From the NCBI GenBank assembly GCA_903845315.1, contig CAIMWY010000400.1, forward strand, positions 1 to 19,694: a stretch of DNA of 19,694 bases, read 5' to 3'. The notes below the pieces were generated by a model, which saw only the letters and a list, made by a program, of their open reading frames with translations, searched no databases and was not told the origin of the DNA. This DNA comes from an uncultured Burkholderiales bacterium (lineage in GTDB: Bacteria > Pseudomonadota > Gammaproteobacteria > Burkholderiales > Burkholderiaceae). Every line of letters begins with the position of its first letter. Position 1 is the first letter of the stretch. Of the stretch, positions 7,210 through 14,817 are shown piece by piece. The translations under genes were made by a program, and so were the position numbers.

Positions 7210-8177
7210 TGACCGCACGTGACGCTTTGTTGCACACGGCACGCTTGAAAGCGTGGGAGCCGTTGTTTTGGGCGGCGGCGTTTGTGGCGCCGTGGGGCTT
7301 GACGCAGCATGCGTTGATCTTGAACGAGATCGCCATCGTGGCCTTGTTTGGTGTGTCGCTCGATTTGGTGTTGGGCTATGCAGGCATCGTGTCGCTGGGG
7401 CATGCGGCCTTTTTGGGTTTTGGCGCCTACACCGCCGCCTTGTTTGCCAAACTGGTGATGCCTGACCCCTTGGTCGGTTTGCTGGTCGGTACCGTGGCCG
7501 CGACGGTTTTGGGTTCTATGTGCGCGATGACGATTTTGCGCGGCAGCGACTTGACGCGCTTGATGGTGACCTTGGGCATGGCGTTGATCTTGTTAGAACT
7601 GGCCAACAAGTTGGACTGGTTGACCGGAGGCGCCGATGGCTTGCAGGGTGTGGTGCTGGGCCCAGTGCTGGGCCGGTTTGAGTTTGACCTGATGGGCCAA
7701 ACGGCGGCTTGGTATTCGTTGTCGGTGCTGTTGCTGCTGTTTGTGCTGGCGCGTCGCTTGATTCATTCGCCTTGGGGCGCCACGCTGATGGCGGTGCGCG
7801 ACAACCCCTTGCGTGCCATGTCCATTGGGATACATGTGCATGCACGTTTGGCGGTGGTCTACACCATTGCGGCCGGCATGGCGGGTGCGGCAGGTGCCTT
7901 GATGGCGCAGACCACGGGCTTTGCCTCGTTGGATGTGTTCTCGCTAGAGCGCTCGGCCGATGTGATGCTGATGTTGGTGATTGGCGGCGTGGGCTGGTTG
8001 TACGGAGGCGTGATGGGCGCCGTGGTGTTCAAGCTCATGCACGATGTGATCTCGAGCATCACCCCGCAGTACTGGACGTTTTGGATTGGTTTGTTCTTGG
8101 TGGTGCTGGTGCTGGTGGGGCGTGAACGTCTGATTCGTCCTTGGACCTGGTTTTCTAAGAACGGCGGTGCAGTATGA
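7209..8177 (+). CDS. livM: Liv-type ABC transporter permease LivM
   Basis: Second inner-membrane permease, 322 residues from ATG 7209. AGGAGG at 7197-7202 lies six bases before this ATG but only three before the adjacent ATG at 7206, which would overlap the livH stop; I prefer 7209 and both differ by one Met. The hallmark VSLDLVLGYAGIVSLGHAAFLGFGAYT is seen near residues 50-77 (split: SLDLVLGYAG, then SLGHAAF), with the cytoplasmic segment GATLMAVRDNPLRAMSIGI typical of LivM. Multiple hydrophobic helices fill the rest, and the end ERLIRPWTWF is usual. It is the partner of LivH in the channel. Confidence 0.95.
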   Translation: MTARDALLHTARLKAWEPLFWAAAFVAPWGLTQHALILNEIAIVALFGVSLDLVLGYAGIVSLGHAAFLGFGAYTAALFAKLVMPDPLVGLLVGTVAATVLGSMCAMTILRGSDLTRLMVTLGMALILLELANKLDWLTGGADGLQGVVLGPVLGRFEFDLMGQTAAWYSLSVLLLLFVLARRLIHSPWGATLMAVRDNPLRAMSIGIHVHARLAVVYTIAAGMAGAAGALMAQTTGFASLDVFSLERSADVMLMLVIGGVGWLYGGVMGAVVFKLMHDVISSITPQYWTFWIGLFLVVLVLVGRERLIRPWTWFSKNGGAV

Positions 8178-8941
8178 GTACGCCAGACATCGTCTTAAAG
8201 ACCGACGGTTTGGTGAAACGCTTTGGTGGTATCACCGCCACCGACCATGTGCACCTGAATGTCACGCGTGGCGCACGTCACGCCTTGATTGGCCCAAACG
8301 GGGCGGGTAAGACCACCTTGATCAACCTCATGACCGGCGTGTTGCCAGCCACCGAAGGCCGCATCACGCTGGAAGGGCAAGACATCACTGACTTGGCACC
8401 ACACCAGCGCGTGCGCCGGGGCATGGTGCGGACGTTTCAGATCAACCAGCTGTTCAACAGCATGACACCTTTGGAAACCTTGGCCATGGTGGTGTCACAG
8501 CAGCGTGGATTGGGTAATCGCTGGTGGCAGGTGTTGGGCAGTAACGGCGCGGTGGTGGCGCGTTGTGAAGAGTTGCTCGCCATGTTTCGCTTGACCGAGG
8601 TGATGAACCAGCGCACCGAGCATTTGGCCTACGGAAAACGACGTTTGCTCGAGATGGCGATTGCTTTGGCGTGCGAGCCCCGCGTGTTGTTGCTGGATGA
8701 GCCGGTGGCGGGCGTGCCAGCAGGCGAGCGCGAGGAACTGCTGCAAACCGTGGCGGCTTTGCCCAGCGATGTGTCGGTGCTGTTGATAGAGCATGACATG
8801 GACTTGGTGTTTGGCTTCGCCCACCGCATCACGGTGTTGGTCAATGGTGCTGTGCTGACCGAGGGCACGCCGCAAGAGATTGCCAGCGACGCGCGAGTTA
8901 AAGAGGTGTATTTGGGCCATGGGGAGAGTGCAGATGTCTGA
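8174..8941 (+). CDS. livG: Liv-type ABC transporter ATP-binding protein LivG
   Basis: Cytoplasmic ATPase of 255 residues, overlapping the livM stop by ATGA. Walker A GPNGAGKT is at residues 40-47, the Q-loop Gln at 89 (RTFQINQLF), Walker B VLLLDE at 171-176 and the switch His at 207 (IEHDMD). The signature is [12 protein letters not shown] at 151-162, a variant of the family's LSYGxQRxLEIA. After Walker B it reads PVAGVPAGE instead of the more frequent PAAGLNPxE. The motifs needed for hydrolysis are intact, so I expect an active ATPase paired with LivF. Confidence 0.95.
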   Translation: MSTPDIVLKTDGLVKRFGGITATDHVHLNVTRGARHALIGPNGAGKTTLINLMTGVLPATEGRITLEGQDITDLAPHQRVRRGMVRTFQINQLFNSMTPLETLAMVVSQQRGLGNRWWQVLGSNGAVVARCEELLAMFRLTEVMNQRTEHLAYGKRRLLEMAIALACEPRVLLLDEPVAGVPAGEREELLQTVAALPSDVSVLLIEHDMDLVFGFAHRITVLVNGAVLTEGTPQEIASDARVKEVYLGHGESADV

Positions 8942-9680
8942 GTTGCTGAAAGTTGAAAACCTCAGTGCCGGTTATGGCGAGGCGGTGGTGTTGAACGACG
9001 TCAGCTTTTCCTTGGCTGAAGGCGAAACCATGGCTTTGCTGGGGCGCAATGGCACGGGCAAGACCACCTTGATGGACACACTGGCGGGTGCGACGCGCCA
9101 GCATGGTGGGCGTATCGAGTTGGGCGGTGAGATCTTGAGTGCCATGCCCTCGCATGAGCGGGCCAATGCAGGCATTGGTTGGGTGCCGCAAGAGCGTTGC
9201 ATTTTTAAGTCCCTCACGGTGCACGAAAACCTCACTGCTGTGGCGCGCACGGGGCGCTTGGGGCGCAGTGCTCAGATTTGGACGCCTGAGCGGGTTTATC
9301 AGATGTTCCCGCGTTTGGCAGAGCGCAAAACAAACTTAGGAACCCAGCTGTCGGGCGGTGAGCAGCAAATGTTGGCGGTGGGGCGAGCCTTGGTGCTCAA
9401 CCCATGCTTGCTGTTGCTGGACGAACCGCTGGAGGGATTGGCGCCCATCATCGTGGAGGAGTTGCTGCGTGCGATTGCACGCATCACCCGTGAAGAAGGC
9501 CTGTCGGCCATCATCGTCGAGCAACACCCCCAAGCCATTCTGGCGATCAGCCACCGCGCGGTGGTGCTCGACCACGGCGCGGTGGTGTACAGCGGCAGCG
9601 CTGAAAGCTTGCGTGACCAACCCGAGTTGCTGGACCAGTTGCTGGGCGTCGCCCGTGTGGATGCCGAACCCGTCGTTTGA
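8934..9680 (+). CDS. livF: Liv-type ABC transporter ATP-binding protein LivF
   Basis: Second ATPase of the importer, 248 residues. The chosen start is ATG 8934 ([15 protein letters not shown]), overlapping the livG stop by 8 bases, with a GGGGAGAG purine run upstream; a longer frame from 8880 adds 18 residues unlike the family. Walker A GRNGTGKT is at 37-44, Q-loop Gln at 86, signature LSGGE at 139-143, Walker B LLLLDE at 159-164 and switch His at 198 (VEQHPQ). After Walker B the sequence reads PLEGLAP, typical of LivF. A short direct repeat, GCGCGGTGGTG, occurs twice near 9557 and 9578 and merely encodes similar Ala-Val-Val segments. Confidence 0.95.
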   Translation: MSELLKVENLSAGYGEAVVLNDVSFSLAEGETMALLGRNGTGKTTLMDTLAGATRQHGGRIELGGEILSAMPSHERANAGIGWVPQERCIFKSLTVHENLTAVARTGRLGRSAQIWTPERVYQMFPRLAERKTNLGTQLSGGEQQMLAVGRALVLNPCLLLLDEPLEGLAPIIVEELLRAIARITREEGLSAIIVEQHPQAILAISHRAVVLDHGAVVYSGSAESLRDQPELLDQLLGVARVDAEPVV

Positions 9681-9708
9681 TACCCGAAACAAGAGATCAG
9701 GACTTGAT

Positions 9709-10758
9709 ATGTTTTTGAAAAATACTTGGTATGTGGCCTGTTCAGCGGCTGAACTCACAGACAAACCGCTGGGCCGCAAGATTTGCGACGAAAGCATGGT
9801 GTTCTACCGTGGCGAGGGTGGCAAAGCCACTGCTTTGGAAGACTTTTGCCCGCATCGTGGCGCGCCTTTGTCGCTGGGTTTTGTACGTGAAGGCCAGCTG
9901 GTCTGTGGCTACCACGGTTTGGAAATGGGCTGCGATGGAAAAACCGTGGCCATGCCGGGTCAGCGCGTGCGGGGCTTTCCTGCCATCCGCAGTTTTGCGG
10001 TGGTGGAACGTTATGGTTTTGTCTGGGTTTGGCCGGGTGACGTCAGTTTGGCCGACGAGAGTCAGATGCCTGTGTTTGAGTTTTTTGACAACCCGGCATG
10101 GGCCTATGGCGGCGGCCTGTATCACATTGGCTGTGACTACCGCTTGATGATTGACAACCTGATGGACTTGACGCACGAGACCTATGTGCATGCCAACAGC
10201 ATCGGACAAAAAGAGATTGACGAAGTGCCTTGCACCACCAAAACCGACGGAGACTTGGTGGTGACCAGCCGGTTCATGGACGGCATTTCGCCGCCGCCGT
10301 TTTGGCGACTGGCCTTGCGCGGTAACGACTTGCCCGACGATCAACCGGTGGACCGTTGGCAAATTTGCCGCTTCTCGCCGCCGAGTCACGTGATGATTGA
10401 AGTGGGTGTCGCCTTGGCAGGCAAGGGCGGTTACAAGGCGCCCGATGAGGTCAAGGCGTCGAGCGTGGTGGTGGACTTCATCACACCGGAAACAGCAACC
10501 TCTATTTGGTACCACTGGGGCATGGCGCGCAAGTTCAAGCCAAACGACGTTGCGTTGACCGCATCCATTAGAGAAGGTCAAGGCAAGATTTTTGGTGAAG
10601 ATTTGGAAATGTTGCAGCTGCAACAAAAAAATCTGTTGGCCTATCCCAAGCGCGAATTGCTCAAACTCAACATCGATGCCGGTGGCGTTCAATCGCGCCG
10701 CGTCTTGGATCGCTTGATTGCAAAAGAACAAGGTGTTGCCGCTGAAGGTGCGGCATGA
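9709..10758 (+). CDS. Rieske [2Fe-2S] aromatic oxygenase, VanA-like oxygenase subunit
   Basis: Terminal oxygenase of 349 residues, the size of vanillate O-demethylase oxygenase and dicamba monooxygenase-type enzymes that hydroxylate or O-demethylate aromatic acids. ATG 9709 has AGGA six bases upstream; the open frame extends into livF but that part is a shadow. The Rieske cluster ligands are C47 and H49 in CPHRGAPLSLG, and C66 and H69 in CGYHG. The mononuclear iron site is seen as D153-x2-H156-x4-H161 in NLMDLTHETYVH, with D298 in IFGEDLEML the probable third ligand; this spacing matches the VanA/dicamba oxygenase group. It overlaps the reductase gene by four bases and follows an importer, so it probably acts on the imported compound. 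The exact substrate (vanillate, another methoxybenzoate, phthalate-like) cannot be told. Confidence 0.93.
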   Translation: MFLKNTWYVACSAAELTDKPLGRKICDESMVFYRGEGGKATALEDFCPHRGAPLSLGFVREGQLVCGYHGLEMGCDGKTVAMPGQRVRGFPAIRSFAVVERYGFVWVWPGDVSLADESQMPVFEFFDNPAWAYGGGLYHIGCDYRLMIDNLMDLTHETYVHANSIGQKEIDEVPCTTKTDGDLVVTSRFMDGISPPPFWRLALRGNDLPDDQPVDRWQICRFSPPSHVMIEVGVALAGKGGYKAPDEVKASSVVVDFITPETATSIWYHWGMARKFKPNDVALTASIREGQGKIFGEDLEMLQLQQKNLLAYPKRELLKLNIDAGGVQSRRVLDRLIAKEQGVAAEGAA

Positions 10759-11720
10759 TCGATGAGACTTTCAAGGTACGCGTGACTCGCAAGCGCGACG
10801 AAGCTGAGGGTATTTGTTCTTTGGTGCTGCTGCCGGTTGAGGGGTGTGTGTTGCCGCCTTTCACTGCAGGCGCGCACATTGATGTTCACTTAGATCATGG
10901 CTTGGTGCGTCAATATTCTTTGTGCAACCCACCGAGTGACGCGCAGCAATACGTGATCGCCGTGTTACGCGACCCTGCCTCAAGGGGCGGATCGCAAGCT
11001 GTGCACGATCAGGTCAAAGAAGGCCAAGTGCTGGAGATCAGCGCACCCAAGAACCACTTCCCGTTGGTGACCGATGCCAAACAGCACCTGCTGTTGGCTG
11101 GTGGCATTGGCGTGACGCCGTTGCTGGCGATGGCTGAGCAGTTGTCAGTCAATGGTGCCGAATTTGCCTTGCATTACTTTGCGCGTTCAGCCAACAAGGC
11201 GGCATTTGTCGATCGCTTTGCTTCTTCCGCATTTGCCTCTTGCGTCCATACCCATTGGGACGATGCCCCGCAGACTCCGCCGTTGAGCTTGGCCAGCTTA
11301 ATTGGGCGGCCGCTAGCTGGGCAGCATTTGTATGTGTGTGGCCCCAAGGGGTTCATGGACACCGTGTTGGCCACAGCGCGGGCGCAGTCTTGGCCTGAAG
11401 GCCAGTTGCACTTTGAATTTTTTGGTGGCCAAGTGGTTCATGACGCGTCGGACGCCGCATTCACGGTCAAATTGACCCGCTCTGGGCTGGAAATTCAGGT
11501 TGGGCCCGAACAGACTGTGGTGCAAGCCTTGCACAAGGCGGGGGTGGATGTGCCGATTGCTTGCGAACAAGGCGTCTGCGGCACTTGTCTGACGCGTGTG
11601 CTGTCGGGTGTGCCAGATCACAAAGATCTGTATTTGACGCCCGAGGAGCAGGCTGCCAATGACCAATTCACCCCGTGTTGCTCGCGCTCTAAGACGTCGG
11701 TACTGGTTTTAGATTTGTAA
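10755..11720 (+). CDS. Oxygenase reductase, phthalate dioxygenase reductase/VanB family
   Basis: Electron-transfer partner of the preceding oxygenase; 321 residues, ATGA overlap with its stop. Domain order is flavin (FMN) barrel with RQYSLCNPP at 52-60, NAD domain with LLLAGGIGVTPLLAM at 112-126 and YVCGPKGFM at 193-201, then a C-terminal plant-type [2Fe-2S] ferredoxin with C270, C275, C278 (CEQGVCGTC) and C308 in PCCSR. This FMN-NAD-ferredoxin order defines the phthalate dioxygenase reductase class. It would pass electrons from NADH to the Rieske centre. It is the last gene of the unit; 149 bases without a clear intrinsic terminator separate it from the next gene. Confidence 0.94.
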   Translation: MIDETFKVRVTRKRDEAEGICSLVLLPVEGCVLPPFTAGAHIDVHLDHGLVRQYSLCNPPSDAQQYVIAVLRDPASRGGSQAVHDQVKEGQVLEISAPKNHFPLVTDAKQHLLLAGGIGVTPLLAMAEQLSVNGAEFALHYFARSANKAAFVDRFASSAFASCVHTHWDDAPQTPPLSLASLIGRPLAGQHLYVCGPKGFMDTVLATARAQSWPEGQLHFEFFGGQVVHDASDAAFTVKLTRSGLEIQVGPEQTVVQALHKAGVDVPIACEQGVCGTCLTRVLSGVPDHKDLYLTPEEQAANDQFTPCCSRSKTSVLVLDL

Positions 11721-11795
11721 GCGTCCATCGTGTATTTCTAGGAAACGCTTTCAAAAAAGAGCCTAAGTCGTTGCTCTGAATCACTTTTATTTTTT

Positions 11796-11845
11796 CCAAT
11801 AAACAACAAAAACTAGCGTTTCTATAGTTTTTGTTGGTTTATTGG
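11796..11845. repeat. Large AT-rich inverted repeat upstream of the bactofilin operon
   Basis: Arms at 11796-11815 (20 bases, starts CCAATAAAC) and 11825-11845 (21 bases, ends GTTTATTGG) are complementary apart from one extra base, with a 9-base centre. It lies just before the Shine-Dalgarno (AAGGAG near 11859-11864) of the first bactofilin gene. A possible sigma-70 pair, TAAACA at 11800-11805 and TATAGT at 11823-11828 with 17 bases between, falls within it. It may be an operator, a leader hairpin or a weak terminator of the upstream unit. Confidence 0.7.
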
Positions 11846-11869
11846 TTAAAATCTAACGAAGGAGTTTTT

Positions 11870-12244
11870 ATGTCCAATCAATCTGATTCGCTTGAAAGTG
11901 TTGTTATTGGTGACGGCGTGGTCGTTAAGGGTACCTTCACAGTCCCATCAAAAGCCATCATCAACGGTGTGATTGAAGGTGATTTGACTGCAGAAGAGGT
12001 GTTGATCGGCCCAACCGGCAAGATCACAGGTCGCGTGTCTGCCAAGGTGATTGACGTTCGCGGTCAATTGCACAACACCATCATCAGTGAGAAGAGTCTG
12101 ATCGTGCGCTCTACCGGAAAGATTGCCGGGAAAGTTCAGTATTCAGAAATCGAAATTGAAAAAGGCGGCGAGATTGAAGGCACCTTGAGTCAAGGCGCTG
12201 GCGGTCCTGTAATCAATATGGGCGGAACGGCTACAGCCGTATAA
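11870..12244 (+). CDS. Bactofilin family cytoskeletal protein (first copy)
   Basis: Small polymer-forming protein of 124 residues whose core is a right-handed beta-helix that self-assembles without nucleotide. A strong AAGGAG precedes ATG 11870; the frame upstream to 11831 is unlikely. After a short polar tail (MSNQSDSLESV) the core shows repeated turns such as VVIGDGVVVKGTF, AIINGVIEGDLTAEEVLIGPTGKITGRV, and IVRSTGKIAGKVQYSEIEIEKGGEIEGTL, with the I-x-G-x-hydrophobic spacing of the family. It is the first gene of a four-gene unit with an M23 peptidase, a second bactofilin and a RodZ-like protein. Bactofilins in other bacteria localise peptidoglycan enzymes to shape the cell; the same role is inferred here. 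Confidence 0.94.
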   Translation: MSNQSDSLESVVIGDGVVVKGTFTVPSKAIINGVIEGDLTAEEVLIGPTGKITGRVSAKVIDVRGQLHNTIISEKSLIVRSTGKIAGKVQYSEIEIEKGGEIEGTLSQGAGGPVINMGGTATAV

Positions 12245-12257
12245 GCCGCCCTCGCGC

Positions 12258-13301
12258 ATGCTCATTCGCCGACTTATCAAAGGTGCTCGTTTGCTGCCCG
12301 GACTGGTGTCTGAGGGGTGGTCGCGTCAGTACGAAGACGCCCGCATCATCTTGGAGCAAAACGGCGATCTGCATTACCTCAACATCACGGCGCGTGTGCA
12401 GCGCATGCTGGTGCGCTCGGGAATCATTGTGTCTGGCGCGATGGTGGTCGCTATCATGGTGTTGTTGTTTACCAGTGTCACTTTGATGATCAGTCGGTCA
12501 AAACTGGAACGTTCACACGAAGAGGTCTATCGGGCCTTGCTTAGCAGCGCGTCTGACACCGAGCAGGGCGAGATGCTGTCGATGAACGATGAGCAGATGG
12601 TGGCCTTGGCTCAAACCATCAGAGATCGAGACATGAGCATTCGTCGCTTTGTGGATACATCCATGGTGGCCGTGTCGCAAGAGAACGTGACCATGAAGTC
12701 TCAGCTTGACTCCTCTGGCTTGACTGAAAAAATCATCAAAATCATTCAACAAAACGCGGCCAACGGGGGCTTTAACCTCGAGGACGATGTCAAAGGAAAT
12801 CCTTTGCTACGCGGAAAAGTGGCTGACGAATTGGTCACCAACCGATCTTTGCGTGAGGTGTTGTATGCCTTGCCCACCACCATGCCGGTGCCCAATTACA
12901 GTGTGACGTCTGACTTTGGCATTCGTCGCCATCCAATTTCTGGGCAAGTCCACTTTCACACTGGCTTGGATATGCTGAGCCAAACAGGGGATGAAAAAGT
13001 TCATCCTGTTAAACCTGGTATTGTGGTTTTGGCCCAGTATCATCAGCAGTATGGCAACACCGTGGTGCTGCGTCATACCAACGGTGTCGAATCTTTGTAT
13101 GGGCACTTGGCTAACATTGATGTGAGGTTGGGCGACAAGGTGACGACCGAGTCGGTGTTGGGCAATATTGGCAGCACTGGATCTTCTTCAACAGGCAAGC
13201 ACTTACATCTAGAAATTCTGATTGGCGGTTACCCTGTCAATCCTCAAAAAGTCATACGGACCGCACAATATGTTCAACAAATCCAAAACCAGCAGCATTA
13301 A
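12258..13301 (+). CDS. Membrane-anchored M23 (LytM) family metallopeptidase
   Basis: Predicted peptidoglycan endopeptidase of 347 residues. The order is a cytoplasmic N-terminal segment of about 52 residues, one membrane helix at about 53-78 (GIIVSGAMVVAIMVLLF), a periplasmic helical linker at about 80-200, and a C-terminal LytM domain at about 215-335. The zinc ligands H234 and D238 (FHTGLD) and H317, and the catalytic histidines H283 (LYGHLA) and H315 (HLHLEI), are all present, so the enzyme should be active. ATG 12258 is 13 bases after the bactofilin stop; no Shine-Dalgarno is clear, so coupling to upstream translation is likely. The domain layout and placement resemble the bactofilin-linked LmdC-type peptidases, where the cytoplasmic tail contacts the bactofilin filament; that contact is inferred here. 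Confidence 0.93.
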   Translation: MLIRRLIKGARLLPGLVSEGWSRQYEDARIILEQNGDLHYLNITARVQRMLVRSGIIVSGAMVVAIMVLLFTSVTLMISRSKLERSHEEVYRALLSSASDTEQGEMLSMNDEQMVALAQTIRDRDMSIRRFVDTSMVAVSQENVTMKSQLDSSGLTEKIIKIIQQNAANGGFNLEDDVKGNPLLRGKVADELVTNRSLREVLYALPTTMPVPNYSVTSDFGIRRHPISGQVHFHTGLDMLSQTGDEKVHPVKPGIVVLAQYHQQYGNTVVLRHTNGVESLYGHLANIDVRLGDKVTTESVLGNIGSTGSSSTGKHLHLEILIGGYPVNPQKVIRTAQYVQQIQNQQH

Positions 13302-13740
13302 TCTCCCTAGTGAGAGCATCTCTGGTCCTCAACAGGAGACGGACGTGTCAGAAGAAGTTCCAGCTGCGCCAGCGCCCGCCCCTGCTATTGCTCAGAGAAG
13401 CACCATGATGGACATGATTTCCACCGCTGCCTCTAAACCCTCTATCTTGAGCGAGGGTTTTTCGTTCCGCGGTGAGATTGCGGCCAAGGGCGCAATCCAC
13501 GTCGAGGGCGAATTGAACGGTCAAATACAAGTGGATGAACTCACGATTGGCGCACGCGGTCAGGTCGATGGTGTGGTCACTTGCTCCAGTTTGCATATCA
13601 AAGGTAAGTTCTCAGGCACAGCGACTTGCAACGAGTTGATCGTTACATCGTCTGCTTCGGTGGACGGTCACGTGGTGTATCAAACTCTTTCGGTTCAAAA
13701 AGGCGCTTCTATCAAGGGCGAATTGTTGCTGGTCAAGTGA
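13270..13740 (+). CDS. Bactofilin family cytoskeletal protein (second copy)
   Basis: Second bactofilin, 156 residues, starting at ATG 13270 (MFNKSKTSS) inside the last 32 bases of the peptidase gene. It has a longer disordered N-terminus than the first copy, about 60 residues with a Pro/Ala run (VPAAPAPAPAIAQ), then the beta-helix core from SILSEGFSFRGEIAAKGAIHVEG through GELLLVK at the end. Repeated glycine turns (VEGELNGQI, ARGQVDGVV, IKGKFSGTA, ASVDGHVV, ASIKGELL) mark the fold. The two copies differ clearly in sequence, so they may form mixed filaments or have divided roles. The overlap with the peptidase gene suggests coupled production. Confidence 0.92.
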   Translation: MFNKSKTSSINLPSESISGPQQETDVSEEVPAAPAPAPAIAQRSTMMDMISTAASKPSILSEGFSFRGEIAAKGAIHVEGELNGQIQVDELTIGARGQVDGVVTCSSLHIKGKFSGTATCNELIVTSSASVDGHVVYQTLSVQKGASIKGELLLVK

Positions 13741-13763
13741 TCGCACATTGCGCATTGTGATCA
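13738..13763. repeat. Imperfect dyad between the second bactofilin and the RodZ-like gene
   Basis: TGATC and ACA on the left (13738-13742, 13745-13747) pair with TGTGATCA at 13756-13763, around a TGCGCA centre at 13749-13754. A two-base bulge and a T-T mismatch break the symmetry. It begins at the bactofilin stop codon and ends 10 bases before the next ATG, so it could be an intercistronic RNA hairpin or a protein-binding site. Confidence 0.5.
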
Positions 13764-13773
13764 ACTACCTGCC

Positions 13774-14754
13774 ATGAACATCGAAGCGCAAGAGTCGGCC
13801 ATCAACGGAGAATTGATAAGGTTGACGCGCGAGTCACGCGGATGGGCACTGGGCGATTTGGCCACGCGCTCGTGCATGTCAATTCGCCAGATTCGGCAAT
13901 TGGAAGAGGGCGGTACCAGCTCCTTCTACAGCTTGGGCGTGAAAGTAACTGCGGTGAAACGTGTCGCAGTTTTGCTGGGTTTGACACCCGATCAGGTATT
14001 TGCAAGTCCTGCAATTGAGGTGCAAGCAGCGTTTGAGACTGCGGCAGTTCCATCGGTCCCCGTACCGTCGATCTCAGTAACGGCTTCGCCCGATGCTCCC
14101 TTGGTCTTGGTGTCACAAAGCGTGATGGTCTCCCAAGCTGAGTCTGACGCTTTGACGGGTGTGTCGTCCCATGCGGATGGGGCCTCAGATGATGCCGCTG
14201 CGTTGGCGCATGACTTTGAGAGCGCCCCATCGGTGCAGACTGTGCCCGCGAATGAACCTTTTGCTGAGGTGGGTGCCCAGATAGCCCCCGCATCTGCGCC
14301 AGAAATTCAGGCCGAAGAGCCGGCAGACAAGCCGAAGGTGTCGTTTGTGACCATTTTGATTTTGTTTGCAGCTGCCTTAGGTGTTGCGGCCGTCATGCGC
14401 CCTGAAGCTGAGCCATTGGTGTTGGAGTCTTCGCCGCCGGTCTTGGCAGTGCCTGATGTGTCACCGTCTGTCTCGACCATGGCGCCAGCCTCGGCCGCCT
14501 TGGTGCCAACAGAGCCGGCCAGTGCTTCAGCTTCGTCGACCTTGACCAAACCTGCTCAGGTCAGCGCATCAGCGTCTGCTGTTGTTGCTGCATCTGCTCC
14601 GGGCAGTGTGCAGGCTCAGCCCCGTGTTGCTTCGCCGAGTGCCTTGGGCGCAAGCTTGGCGCTGCCAGCGCCTGTTGCATCGACACCGCGTTCTGCAGCC
14701 ATTGCGTCAGCTGCGGCATCTGCTGCCTCCAGCCCCGCCTCTAAAGCCCCTTAG
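13774..14754 (+). CDS. RodZ-like protein: HTH domain, single membrane helix, Ala/Ser/Pro-rich tail
   Basis: Hypothetical protein of 326 residues. Residues about 12-72 look like the helix-turn-helix of RodZ-type cytoskeletal adaptors (GELIRLTRESRGWALGDLA, then IRQIRQLEEGG). A disordered acidic linker follows, then one membrane helix at about 189-208 (VSFVTILILFAAALGVAAV), and a 118-residue tail that is mostly Ala, Ser, Pro and Val without a recognisable domain; the usual RodZ C-terminal beta domain is not seen. The topology suggests a cytoplasmic HTH and a periplasmic, wall-facing tail. In RodZ the HTH binds MreB; here the partner could be the adjacent bactofilins. It is last in the bactofilin unit. 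No Shine-Dalgarno is evident before ATG 13774. Identity as a RodZ relative is probable, not proven. Confidence 0.75.
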   Translation: MNIEAQESAINGELIRLTRESRGWALGDLATRSCMSIRQIRQLEEGGTSSFYSLGVKVTAVKRVAVLLGLTPDQVFASPAIEVQAAFETAAVPSVPVPSISVTASPDAPLVLVSQSVMVSQAESDALTGVSSHADGASDDAAALAHDFESAPSVQTVPANEPFAEVGAQIAPASAPEIQAEEPADKPKVSFVTILILFAAALGVAAVMRPEAEPLVLESSPPVLAVPDVSPSVSTMAPASAALVPTEPASASASSTLTKPAQVSASASAVVAASAPGSVQAQPRVASPSALGASLALPAPVASTPRSAAIASAAASAASSPASKAP

Positions 14755-14817
14755 TCTTTCACCACAAATTTGTCTGTGCGCTCAGCTTGCTGGTGCAGGG
14801 GCCGTGTGTTGCTCAGC

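Noticed and set aside
9557..9590. Direct repeat GCGCGGTGGTG twice inside livF
   Set aside because: Both copies lie in frame and simply encode Ala-Val-Val segments; no sign of a mobile or regulatory repeat.
9742..10731. 329-codon minus-strand open frame
   Set aside because: It mirrors the Rieske oxygenase gene, and its His/Gln-rich product lacks motifs.
11760..11799. AGAGC/GCTCT stem followed by a T-rich stretch as an intrinsic terminator after the reductase gene
   Set aside because: The stem has only five pairs with a 10-base loop, and the T-rich tract begins several bases later; too weak to call.
14764..14773. ACAAATTTGT palindrome between the RodZ-like gene and hemH
   Set aside because: Short, AT-rich and without a partner feature; such a palindrome can arise by chance and is not a terminator.
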